Source: an uncultured Synergistia bacterium
GTDB lineage: Bacteria > Eremiobacterota > SpSt-956 > JAKJGF01
NCBI GenBank assembly: GCA_937888925.1
Contig: CALARM010000662.1
Location: forward strand, 1 to 29,653
Length of the DNA: 29,653 nt
Direction: 5' to 3'
This document shows positions 1 through 8,556 of this stretch, one piece after another. Made by a program: the position numbers and the translations under genes. The notes under the pieces are model-generated. The model made no database searches and had not been told where the DNA came from. It saw only the letters and a program-made list of their open reading frames with translations. Each line of letters begins with the position of its first letter. The stretch's first letter is position 1.

Positions 1-190
1 GAAATACAGGAGCAGGTCTGTACCATCCTGTATGTAAATCTTCAATTACTTTTTTAAAATTTTCTTCAGAGAGACTTTGAGCTTTAAGTGTAATGCCGAA
101 CGGATTTTTCTCTTTTGCTTTGCCTGGAAAATTCATAGGAATTAGAAGGAAAATTATAAGAAGAATGATAGGGACTGTCCGAAAAAGCAT
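1..190 (-). CDS. N-terminal part of a secreted protein, cut by the window edge
   Basis: Reading the minus strand from an ATG at 190-188 gives 63 residues before the left edge. The start is preceded by a good ribosome binding site (GAGGTG, six bases upstream). The first ~25 residues form a signal peptide or anchor: MLFRTVP, a run of Ile/Leu, then PMNFPGKAK. The mature part begins NPFGITLKAQSL and later has a GWYRPAPVF stretch. The NPFGI ... WYRP pattern is reminiscent of the first strand of TIM-barrel glycoside hydrolases, but too little is visible to assign a family. The existence of the gene is well supported; its function is unknown. Confidence 0.7.
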   Translation of the reverse strand, partial: MLFRTVPIILLIIFLLIPMNFPGKAKEKNPFGITLKAQSLSEENFKKVIEDLHTGWYRPAPVF

Positions 191-241
191 ATTATTCACC
201 TCTATATACTGACATAAGTATAAGCATTTAATAAAGGTTTT

Positions 242-279
242 CTCTCCCGTTACGTGTTACGGGTTACGCGTCAAGAGAG
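242..279. repeat. Four-unit GTTAC heptad array (copy 1)
   Basis: Four consecutive seven-base units lie at 247-274: CCGTTAC, GTGTTAC, GGGTTAC, GCGTCAA. They are flanked by a short inverted repeat, CTCTC (242-246) and GAGAG (275-279). A second array of the same design lies at 16566-16621, so this is a dispersed element. Here it sits upstream of two divergently transcribed genes (190 on minus, 488 on plus). Whether it is a terminator-like hairpin, a protein-binding site or a small mobile repeat cannot be decided from the sequence. Confidence 0.55.
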
Positions 280-398
280 CATATGTGTATTATTTATGCT
301 TACCACAGTAATTGTACACGATATAAAATATTATATATGAAAAAATACCTGAAGCAAAGGGAAGCTGAAAAAATTAACAAAATTTTAACAAAAATTTC

Positions 399-428
399 TT
401 GAATTTTTCTATATTTTTATGATAAAAT
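399..428 (+). promoter_or_regulatory. Candidate sigma-70-type promoter for the 488 gene
   Basis: TTGAAT (399-404) and TAAAAT (423-428) are separated by 18 bases and lie about 60 bases before the ATG at 488. They match the consensus at four and five positions respectively. The region is very AT-rich, so chance matches are easy. A second possible pair, TTGTAC (312-317) with TATATG (334-339), lies further upstream. Confidence 0.35.
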
Positions 429-487
429 TCAGAAGGAAACCGGATATTTTTACCATAAAAATGTTTTTCAGATGAATGGAGAAATTC

Positions 488-1216
488 ATGAAGATAAATA
501 CCATTTTGGCTCATAAAAGTTTTACTGCGAATAAAAAATGTGAAGATAAAAAGCAGGATGTTGAGCCGAAAGACACCTATATTCCATCTGAAATAGGAGA
601 AGAAAAAGAACATACCCAGCATCTATCCAATGCAGGCTTTGGCGCATCATCAGTCATCACTATGGGGAAAAACCTGAAGACTCTTGCAGGAATAGCTTCA
701 AATTCCAAAATAGCAAGATTTGTTCCAGGCCTTAATTTTGGAGTCGCCGGTATTGAAACATACCATGCCATAAAATTCCTTCATAAAGGTGAACCAGTGG
801 TGGCAGCCACGTCTGCCGGTAATGCCGCAGGCTGTATGAGTTCTTTCCTGGAAGAATCCGGTACCCTGTCCATGCTTGCCTCAAATGCAACAAATATGGC
901 AGCCCTGCGGCTCGGAGCGTCTGCCTTCGGAGTAATGGGCGGATTACTCGGTATAGTAGCGGGAGCAAAAGAAATAAAAGAAGGGAAAAAGATAAAAGAG
1001 GCTACCGGTTCAAATAGAACCCTTGCTATGGGTGTTCTTGATATTGCTTCCGGTGTAACCTCTCTTGCAGGTGGTGCTCTCTGTGCTACAGGAGCAGGAG
1101 CAGTATTCGGCCTTCCATGTCTTCTTGCTGCCAGTTTGTTCGATATAAGCGGTATTGTAGTCGATTATTACGGAAAGAAAATAGAAGAAAAGATTAAAGG
1201 CACGGGAGATAAGTAA
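488..1216 (+). CDS. Small Gly/Ala-rich hydrophobic protein of unknown function
   Basis: I place the start at ATG 488 because GGAG (478-481) lies six bases upstream; the in-frame ATG at 476 has no ribosome binding site. The product is 242 residues. The first ~55 residues are polar and charged. The rest is rich in small hydrophobic residues with repeated Gly/Ala spacing (for example GASAFGVMGGLLGIVAGA, then an Ala/Gly-rich run ending in GLPCLLAA), ending with a charged tail KKIEEKIKGTGDK. Glycine-zipper-like membrane segments of this kind occur in pore-forming effectors, bacteriocin-like proteins and membrane-inserting proteins. There is no signal peptide. The gap of 239 bases before the next gene, which has no other recognisable gene or convincing promoter, argues against a shared operon. 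I do not recognise the family. Confidence 0.75.
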   Translation: MKINTILAHKSFTANKKCEDKKQDVEPKDTYIPSEIGEEKEHTQHLSNAGFGASSVITMGKNLKTLAGIASNSKIARFVPGLNFGVAGIETYHAIKFLHKGEPVVAATSAGNAAGCMSSFLEESGTLSMLASNATNMAALRLGASAFGVMGGLLGIVAGAKEIKEGKKIKEATGSNRTLAMGVLDIASGVTSLAGGALCATGAGAVFGLPCLLAASLFDISGIVVDYYGKKIEEKIKGTGDK

Positions 1217-1455
1217 GAATTTTCTTCTTCTGAACAATGATATACCAGGTTAAATATCTCATGTTTTATTCCATCCTTATTATTTTTTCTGCACCTTATT
1301 TTTTCTTTTAGCTACGTCTGATTTTTATCGCCACACATTTCATTATTTCGCTTGATAAAAGGGATTTTTGAACCTTTTATAGAATATATGTGAAAAATAG
1401 AGATTTAATGATTACTCTGTAATATTCATTTATATGTCCCGAAAGGCCTGTTACT

Positions 1456-3081
1456 ATGAAAGAAGAAAGATGGGTACCTGTATTTATAAGAGATAAAAAA
1501 AACAGGTTTTTGTTTAAATGGCATGATGAATGGGAAACATATCATTTTCTGGGAGGCAAACAGAGAGAAGGAGAAAAAACGGTTGAAGAAACAATAAGGA
1601 CAAAAATAAGGAAACAACTATCTCTGGAATATGGAGATGATTATGGAGTCAAACCTCTTACAGATAAATTTAGATTTATTCAATATTCTCTTGAAAACAA
1701 AGCTGAACAGTACTATATATGTTATCCCCATCATATAGTTTTTTTAAAAAAATGGGAAGAAATAGAACATATAATTAATAAGAAAAATAAAGAAATGTGC
1801 CGTTGTAAAGGTAAGAATTACGAATATTTGAAATGGTTTTCCATTGAAGAATTATCTACTGCCAGATTAATCAGGGGAACGATAAAAGTTAAAGAGGAAG
1901 AATTAAGAGCTTATAAGCTGGAGATAACTGCTTCTAATGAGAATTTTTATATATCATATCCACTGCTTGATATAATGTGGAATATGACTAAAGAAGAAGA
2001 ATATCATGGTAATAAAGAATTACTGGAAAGCGGATTATATAAAATTGAAGAAAGTGTAAATAATATACTTGTAGAATTGAGAAGAAGTCACATATATACA
2101 GGAATCAGTTCGAAAGCATTTAAATTAATCGATAAGATAAAAGAAGCTATATACGATCCTTTTGAAAGACCGATACTCTTAATTGGCAATCCGGGAACCG
2201 GAAAATCTACTATGGCAAGGGCTATTCATAATCTTTCAAAAAGGGGTAAAGATAAAGAAGAAAAGAAAAAAACAGGAACCGGTAATAGTGGCACTTCCGA
2301 CATGAGTGCAGGCAGTTGGAAAAGAAAAGAAAGAACAGGGGATTTTGATTCCACAACTCTTGCAGGTATAAGTGATGAAAATTTTCAATGTGCCGTATTT
2401 GGTCATACAAAGGATGCTTTTACCGGTGCAACAGGAGAAAAATCTGGACTTTTAGAAAGGTGTCATGGGGGCACTGCTTTCCTTGATGAAGTTACATCTT
2501 TGACTCCTTCCGGCCAGCAGATTCTTTTGAATACTCTCGGAATCGATTTCTTTAAAGGTTTTACAAATTTAAGCTTTTATAAATTCGGCCATGCTTCAAC
2601 AGATCCTGTTAAATCAAATGTAAGAATAATATCTGCTACAAATCAAAAACCTTTTTATGAAAATCAGGAGATAAGATTTGAAGGTTTTCGACCTGATCTT
2701 ACTGCAAGACTGGCAGGACATGTTATAGAATTACCTGATCTGAAAGATATTAAAGAAGAGTGGGATTATATTATAGATTCTTTTTTAAGAGATCTGTCTG
2801 ATGAATGTGAGTATAAAGAAAAATTCCTGGAGATATTAAATTACAATACTGAAGAAAAGTCTCATAGATATAATAATAAAAATATAAAATTCGAATTTAA
2901 ACTGCAAGAAGAAGCAAGAAAAGAGCTTACCGGCGGAAAATATTCATTTAAAGGAAATTTTAGAAGTCTGATAAGAATCCTTGCAGATTCAATCTGCAGT
3001 GCTATGAAGCAAAAAGACAGAGTAGACGGAGATATAATTCACATTGTAATTAAAAAAGAACATTTACCGGACATAGAGTGA
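1456..3081 (+). CDS. Sigma-54-activator-type AAA+ ATPase with N-terminal degenerate Nudix domain
   Basis: 541 residues, first gene of the transcription operon. Residues ~1-125 have the Nudix fold pattern: GGKQREGE near residue 33 and a closing YLKWFSIEEL. The Nudix box REUXEE is replaced by RTKIRKQ, so hydrolysis is unlikely and ligand sensing is more plausible. Residues ~215-500 are the AAA+ domain of sigma-54 activators (bEBPs): Walker A GNPGTGKST (244-252), sigma-contact loop DAFTGA (320-325, normally GAFTGA), Walker B GGTAFLDEV (338-346), sensor I VRIISATN, Arg fingers R412 and R418 in FRPDLTARL, and sensor II GNFRSLIRIL. A ~35-residue Lys-rich insert follows Walker A. No Fis-type HTH is present at the C terminus. 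The gene is 10 bases upstream of the fused polymerase. Inference: it remodels the sigma-54-like protein encoded two genes downstream. Confidence 0.9.
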   Translation: MKEERWVPVFIRDKKNRFLFKWHDEWETYHFLGGKQREGEKTVEETIRTKIRKQLSLEYGDDYGVKPLTDKFRFIQYSLENKAEQYYICYPHHIVFLKKWEEIEHIINKKNKEMCRCKGKNYEYLKWFSIEELSTARLIRGTIKVKEEELRAYKLEITASNENFYISYPLLDIMWNMTKEEEYHGNKELLESGLYKIEESVNNILVELRRSHIYTGISSKAFKLIDKIKEAIYDPFERPILLIGNPGTGKSTMARAIHNLSKRGKDKEEKKKTGTGNSGTSDMSAGSWKRKERTGDFDSTTLAGISDENFQCAVFGHTKDAFTGATGEKSGLLERCHGGTAFLDEVTSLTPSGQQILLNTLGIDFFKGFTNLSFYKFGHASTDPVKSNVRIISATNQKPFYENQEIRFEGFRPDLTARLAGHVIELPDLKDIKEEWDYIIDSFLRDLSDECEYKEKFLEILNYNTEEKSHRYNNKNIKFEFKLQEEARKELTGGKYSFKGNFRSLIRILADSICSAMKQKDRVDGDIIHIVIKKEHLPDIE

Positions 3082-3091
3082 GGTATGAAGA

Positions 3092-6000
3092 ATGGATAAA
3101 AAACCTTATAAAACCCAGAAAGACTCCTACAGGCCTTTCTGGGAAGACGAGAAGTATAATGATAATTTTTCCCATATTCCTTTTCAGGTTCTTATGGAAA
3201 ATTTTCTCATAGATATATTTCCAGCTTACAGGGTATATGTATATAAACCTGAAATAACAGAAATTAATGATAGTCTCCGTTTGAAATATAGAGCAGAATT
3301 ACTTCATTCGTCAACATCTCAATCTATAGAAAAGTTTTTTCAGTTTTTAGTTCCGGCGATTACCGGAAGAGGCACTTTTATAATAGATGATATTGAAAGA
3401 GTATTTTTACTTCAGCTTGTCTCGAGCGCCGGTATATTTTTTGGAGATAACTCTGTTTCTATAAGACCGGCCATGGGCTATTGGATTGATTTCGACCTTT
3501 CTCCTTCCAGAAATTATCCTTATGGAACAGTAAGATTAAAGAAACATTATAAAATACCTGTTCCTGTATTTTTGAAATTAATAGGCTTTACAGCAAAAGA
3601 TTTTAAAGAAACCGGTATGACGGAAATAGAAATAAGTAAGCCTGTAAACAGGCAAATTTCCGAATTGACCGGGATTGATGATGAAAAAAAGTGGCCTGCC
3701 ATATTCAAAAAAGATTTTTTAAATCATATTGATATGGGTAGAACAGGTATATGGCAGTTAAGCAGAAAACTCGATATAAAAAAGAAAGATACATTTCTGA
3801 CAAAAACTGATATAAAAAATATGCTTCAGATAATCAAGGAGAATAATTACCGGGATGATTTAGATTGTCTTTCCAACAGGGTGGTAATGCAAATAGGAGA
3901 CCACCTGGAAAGAACAATAGATAGTATACTGACCGCTCTTAAAAAGAGTATTATAAAAGAACATAAGAATGATCAAGCAGGTGTTCTCTTTGATTATATA
4001 AGAAGAGTTCTTCCCGGCCGGACAGTTGAAGCAGTTAAGACCCTTTTTAAAAGCTCATCTCTTTCGCAGATTATTCCATCTACAAATATACTTTCCGATG
4101 TAACCTTTACAAGAAGAATTACAAAATTCGGGCCGGGAGGAATCAGCAAACAGACGGCAGAAGACTATAAAGTAAGAGATCTTCATAGTTCATATTATGG
4201 AAGAATCTGTCCTGTTGATACTCCTCAGGGAGAGAATGTTGGTGTTGTGCTCAGTCTTACGGAAAATACCAGAATAAATGGACTTGGTATTCTGGAAGCA
4301 CCTTATTATAAAGTTAAATATAGAAATAAAAGATTTTACATAAATGAAGAACCGGTATGGATGACACCTGACCAAGAAAAAAAGTATTTTATAGCTTACG
4401 GTGACCGGATAATTTCGAAAGATCAGGAAATAGTGCAGGTAAGAAAAGACGGCAAAGAGCTTCTGGAAGTGGAAATAAATAAAGTGGAATATATTGATTC
4501 CTGTCCTGAACATGCCTGTGGGCTTACAGCCAGATTGATTCCATTTCTTTCTAACAATGATCCTTCAAGAATGATGATTTCCTGCGCACTTATGCAACAG
4601 TTTCTTCCTCTGAAAAAGAGGGAATTACCTCTTATTTATACAGGATATGAAAAGATTATAGCAGAAGAGTCAGGCCAATTATACAGGAAAGGTGACAGAG
4701 GCAAATATTCAGGGCCACAGGCAAGCCATCTTAATGTTCTTAAAGGAAGTATTGAATTAAAAAAAGAGAAAGAAGCCAGTGAAGGCGATATTATAGCTGC
4801 TCCTCCGTCAACTCTGGACGGAGAGCTTGCCGGCGGTGTAAATCTGCTTGTAGCCTATCTTCCCTGGAAAGGGTACAATTATGAAGATGCCATAGTAATT
4901 TCAGATGAACTTGTAAAAGAAGAACTTCTGACTTCACTTCATTCCGATGGACTGGAAAAACCTGTTGAAGTCGGAGATAAACTTGCTAACCGCCACGGTG
5001 GAAAAGGAGTTGTTTCTCTTATTCTTCCAAAGGAGAAAATGCCTTATTTTTTTGATAAAGACGGAAATAAACGTCACATACAGGTAATATTAAATCCTCT
5101 GGGAGTAATTTCCAGGATGAATCTCGGACAGATTTTTGAAACTCATCTGGGATTAATTGCCAGAGAAAATAAAACCAGATACATGGTTCCTGTTTTCGGT
5201 AATACAATTACAGAAAGATCTGAGGAGCTACCTCTTTCTTCTGAAATACCTGAAAGTTACAGATTGTTTTCACAGATAAAACATAAACTTGAAGAATTGA
5301 GAAAAACGTTTAAAGGTATTGATGAAAACGGTAAAATAACTCTCTATGATCCTGAACTTGGAGAAATAAAGAATTCTGTTCTGGCTGGCTATCAGTATAT
5401 CATGAAATTAAACCAGCTTGCCAGGGATAAGTTTAATTTCAGGAAGGACGGGCCATATTCTTATATTACGGAACAGCCGGTAAAAGGAAGGAAATTCCAT
5501 GGCGGACAGAAAGCAGGTGAAATGGAGGGCTGGGCACTTCAATCTTACATGGCTTTTGAAAATTTAAGAGAATTTTTTACCCTTAAATCTGATGATATAG
5601 CATCCAGAACAAAAGATATAAGAGGAGTCCCTGAGTCTTTGAAAACTTTTATTTATTATCTTAGAGGAATGTGTCTTGATCTTAATTTCTTTGCTAAAGA
5701 TGGTAAAAATATAACGGAAGAGCTTCTTTATGATGAGATTTCCCCTGATGAAATAGACACTATAAAACTGGATATTGCCGGTGAAGATATTGTAAAGGAA
5801 TGGTGTTGCGGCAGACAGATAACGTTATCTACTCTGAGAGAGGAAAGGACAGAAACTCTGGCAGATATGGACGGTACTATTTATAGTAAGGAATTCTTCG
5901 GTGAATGGAGGAAAAATAAAAAGATAAATCTGGATATATGGCTTGTAGTGACTGATAGTATATTAAACAAAGTAAAAAGGAAAATTTCGAAAGATAAAAG

Positions 6001-8536
6001 AGAATTTTTAAAGACTCTTAAAAACAGAGCATTTACAAGGGAAGAATTGATTAAAAAGCTTTTAAAAAAGAATTTCAGTAATAAAGAAATTGAAATAATA
6101 ACAGGAGAAGCACGTGTAAATATCAGTAACAGACCCCTGAAAAACGAAATCTTCGGAGAATGTTTGAAAAAACTGGATATACAGGAAAATAATATAGCAG
6201 ATGGTGTAGTGAAGCTTATAAATAACCATGAAAAGTGGGAAGCTCTTCTGAAAATCTTAAGAAGATATTTCTATGAAGAAAGCATAAATGACTTCGATGT
6301 TTATATGAGAGAAAATGCATTTATAAAAACCTTCGGTAATCACCTGGGCGATTATTTGAGAGAAATGACTGTTTTCTTTCCCAGGGCTTTAAATCGTCTG
6401 AAACTGGACAATAAAAAACTTCTTCGTCATAGAATGGCCTGTATATCATTACCTGAAGCGGTAAAACATCCTCTTTTTAGTTTTAAAGAAAATATAAAGA
6501 TAAAGCTTCTCCCTGTAATACCTTTCGCTTACAGACCTGTTATATCTCAGAATGGTATATGTATAAGCCATGATCTGAATACTCATTACGAGTGGATTCT
6601 TCATTTAATGAACGGAATATATAATAAAGATAAATTTTACAGGGTTCTTCACAGACTTTTTATAAATAAGAAGATAAAAGTAAAAATAAATGAGAAAGAG
6701 GAAATTCAAATTTATCCTCTTAAAATAGATGGTATTCCGGCCAGTTCTTTTATGAAGCTTCTGGAAGGCAAAGATGGATTTATAAGAAAATATATGCTTG
6801 GTAAAAGGGTTAATTACAGCGGACGCGGTGTAATAGTTGTAGATCCTTCTCTGGAGATAGACCAGGTAAGAATAGCTTCGAAGGATGTATTGAAATCTAT
6901 AATGGAACTTGAAGAACCGTATGGTCTGGACGAAACTGATTATGAAACTATGAGAAAAAAGATTGAGAACCGTCCTTTGTTACTTAACAGACAGCCGTCG
7001 CTTCATCGTCTTTCCATACAGGCTTTTAAGAATATTCCATTACCGGAAAATTCGGAATATGTTATTTATATAAATCCTCTTGTAACAGGAGGGTTTGGAG
7101 CCGATTTTGACGGAGATACCATGGCTTTTCACATACCTCTTTCACGGGAAGCTGTGAAAGAAACAGAGAAAATGTTACCTTCACATAATATTCTTTCCCC
7201 CGCCAGCGACAGGATTCATTTCAGCCTGGGACAGGATATAAAACTGGGTCTTACTGCCGGACGATATAATAGTGAGCTTATAGAAGAATTGTCTCCTGGA
7301 AAGACGGAAATTTCTGAAAAAGATCTGCAAAATTTTATACTTGAAATAGATAAAAATAATAAAGACATAGATATAATATCGACGATATCAAAGAAACTTT
7401 CTCTCATATTAAAGCTAATATATGAACAATCTACCCTTTCCGGAACAACTTTTTCAATATTTGATCTGCCTCTCAGATCAGGGAATTCGGAGAAAGAACT
7501 TGAACTTTATGAACAGGGTAAAAAGAATGAAGATGAAATTGACTTCTTTAAAGATAATAATACTCTTTTCTCCATATATCCTGCGAAGGCCAGAGGCTCG
7601 AAAGATAATTTAATTCAGATGTGTTATAAAAAAGGAAAGGTTTCAGGCATAAGGGATAGAAAAGACGGGGATCGTGAGATTAATTCCTGTTATATGGAAG
7701 GTCTCACAGCAGGTGAGTATTATTATGCAAATTATGGCGCAAGGCAGGGCATTGTTTGTAAGAAACTCGGCACAGGTAAAGGAGGAGATCTCACAAGACA
7801 TCTTATAGAAGCGGTCTATGATATTACCATAACGGCAGAAGACTGTAAAACAAAAGAAGGAATAAAATTGACTCCTTATATGATTGAAAACGGCATCTGC
7901 CTTACAGGACGCTATATGACAGGAGACAGTAAGCCACTTGATGAAGAAAAAATCAAAGATATTTTAAAGAATGGAAAAGATATAACTCTCCGTTCTCCTC
8001 TTACCTGTGCTCAGAAAGATGGTATATGCAGTTTATGTTACGGTAATTTTACAGGTAAATTACCTGAACAGGGCCTTCCTGTCGGTATTATTGCCGCTCA
8101 GACCATAGGAGAAAGGGGGACTCAGCTTCAGCTTAAAATAATTCATCTTGCCGGTCAGACTGATATAAAACAAGCTATAGGACAGGATCTGGACGGAGCT
8201 GTAAAACTGTTTAAATTAAATCCCGAAAAACTTCTTGAAACAGAATCTTTTGTAAATAAAGAGGAGCTGTACGGGAAACTGATGAGTTTTGCCAGAAGTG
8301 TATACAGTAAATCAGATATACTTGACAGGCATTTTGAGGTGATTTTCCGTTATATGCTTCAAAAATATCCTGATAAAAAGATCAGAAAACTCAAAGAAAT
8401 TATAGAAGACGGTGATTTCCTTAATAAAATTACTTTTTCTTCTACGTTGAAGTTACTGGCAGAGGCAATATTAAATAAACATAACATAATAAAACTCGGA
8501 GGCCTTAAAAAAAGACTCCTGTTCACATCATTTTAG
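3092..8536 (+). CDS. Single-chain RNA polymerase: fused, reduced beta and beta-prime subunits
   Basis: 1814 residues; SD GAGG before ATG 3092. The beta part (~1-870) shows GTFIIDDIERV (94-104), the rifampicin region with TRRITKFGPGG, YGRICPVDTPQGENVG, PWKGYNYED (E598, D599), the active-site lysines in GDKLANRHGGKG (K630, K638), NPLGVISRMNLGQ, GEMEGWALQSY (809 on) and VPESLKTF (846 on). The beta-prime part (~880-1814) shows DGTIYSKEFFG, LGKRVNYSGRGVIV (1236 on), NRQPSLHR (R1300), the Mg-binding loop GADFDGD (1336-1342; D1338, D1340, D1342), bridge helix GARQGIV (1549 on), zinc site Cys1585/1639/1646/1649, trigger loop GERGTQLQLKIIH (His1685) and a normal beta-prime C terminus. Each separate subunit is usually ~1150 residues or more. 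The beta flap and the N-terminal beta-prime zinc domain are missing. The intact catalytic set suggests an active enzyme. Alpha is not encoded nearby. Confidence 0.95.
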   Translation: MDKKPYKTQKDSYRPFWEDEKYNDNFSHIPFQVLMENFLIDIFPAYRVYVYKPEITEINDSLRLKYRAELLHSSTSQSIEKFFQFLVPAITGRGTFIIDDIERVFLLQLVSSAGIFFGDNSVSIRPAMGYWIDFDLSPSRNYPYGTVRLKKHYKIPVPVFLKLIGFTAKDFKETGMTEIEISKPVNRQISELTGIDDEKKWPAIFKKDFLNHIDMGRTGIWQLSRKLDIKKKDTFLTKTDIKNMLQIIKENNYRDDLDCLSNRVVMQIGDHLERTIDSILTALKKSIIKEHKNDQAGVLFDYIRRVLPGRTVEAVKTLFKSSSLSQIIPSTNILSDVTFTRRITKFGPGGISKQTAEDYKVRDLHSSYYGRICPVDTPQGENVGVVLSLTENTRINGLGILEAPYYKVKYRNKRFYINEEPVWMTPDQEKKYFIAYGDRIISKDQEIVQVRKDGKELLEVEINKVEYIDSCPEHACGLTARLIPFLSNNDPSRMMISCALMQQFLPLKKRELPLIYTGYEKIIAEESGQLYRKGDRGKYSGPQASHLNVLKGSIELKKEKEASEGDIIAAPPSTLDGELAGGVNLLVAYLPWKGYNYEDAIVISDELVKEELLTSLHSDGLEKPVEVGDKLANRHGGKGVVSLILPKEKMPYFFDKDGNKRHIQVILNPLGVISRMNLGQIFETHLGLIARENKTRYMVPVFGNTITERSEELPLSSEIPESYRLFSQIKHKLEELRKTFKGIDENGKITLYDPELGEIKNSVLAGYQYIMKLNQLARDKFNFRKDGPYSYITEQPVKGRKFHGGQKAGEMEGWALQSYMAFENLREFFTLKSDDIASRTKDIRGVPESLKTFIYYLRGMCLDLNFFAKDGKNITEELLYDEISPDEIDTIKLDIAGEDIVKEWCCGRQITLSTLREERTETLADMDGTIYSKEFFGEWRKNKKINLDIWLVVTDSILNKVKRKISKDKREFLKTLKNRAFTREELIKKLLKKNFSNKEIEIITGEARVNISNRPLKNEIFGECLKKLDIQENNIADGVVKLINNHEKWEALLKILRRYFYEESINDFDVYMRENAFIKTFGNHLGDYLREMTVFFPRALNRLKLDNKKLLRHRMACISLPEAVKHPLFSFKENIKIKLLPVIPFAYRPVISQNGICISHDLNTHYEWILHLMNGIYNKDKFYRVLHRLFINKKIKVKINEKEEIQIYPLKIDGIPASSFMKLLEGKDGFIRKYMLGKRVNYSGRGVIVVDPSLEIDQVRIASKDVLKSIMELEEPYGLDETDYETMRKKIENRPLLLNRQPSLHRLSIQAFKNIPLPENSEYVIYINPLVTGGFGADFDGDTMAFHIPLSREAVKETEKMLPSHNILSPASDRIHFSLGQDIKLGLTAGRYNSELIEELSPGKTEISEKDLQNFILEIDKNNKDIDIISTISKKLSLILKLIYEQSTLSGTTFSIFDLPLRSGNSEKELELYEQGKKNEDEIDFFKDNNTLFSIYPAKARGSKDNLIQMCYKKGKVSGIRDRKDGDREINSCYMEGLTAGEYYYANYGARQGIVCKKLGTGKGGDLTRHLIEAVYDITITAEDCKTKEGIKLTPYMIENGICLTGRYMTGDSKPLDEEKIKDILKNGKDITLRSPLTCAQKDGICSLCYGNFTGKLPEQGLPVGIIAAQTIGERGTQLQLKIIHLAGQTDIKQAIGQDLDGAVKLFKLNPEKLLETESFVNKEELYGKLMSFARSVYSKSDILDRHFEVIFRYMLQKYPDKKIRKLKEIIEDGDFLNKITFSSTLKLLAEAILNKHNIIKLGGLKKRLLFTSF

Positions 8537-8556
8537 ACAGGGAGATGTAAAGAAAC

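Noticed and set aside
374..622. Minus-strand open frame rich in Phe
   Set aside because: It overlaps the better-supported 488-1216 gene on the other strand and reflects AT-rich composition, with no ribosome binding site.
1217..1455. Ordinary sigma-54 promoter (-24/-12, TGGCAC and TTGC) before the transcription operon
   Set aside because: No match with the right spacing was found on the plus strand; the sigma-70-like boxes seen there are also badly spaced.
4943..4972. Missing flap as an assembly or sequencing deletion
   Set aside because: The frame is kept across the junction and the conserved blocks on both sides are complete; a chance deletion would often break the frame. It is kept as a real feature, with comparison to homologues as the test.
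7422..7613. A 63-residue open frame inside the polymerase gene
   Set aside because: It lies fully inside the polymerase reading frame, has no ribosome binding site and no recognisable motif; it is a shadow frame.
3092..8536. The fused polymerase as the housekeeping rpoB-rpoC pair of this organism
   Set aside because: It lacks the flap and the first zinc domain, has no ribosomal-protein neighbours (L7/L12, S12, S7), and lies between a sigma-54-like gene and an activator. A dedicated extra enzyme fits better, though only the rest of the genome can prove it.
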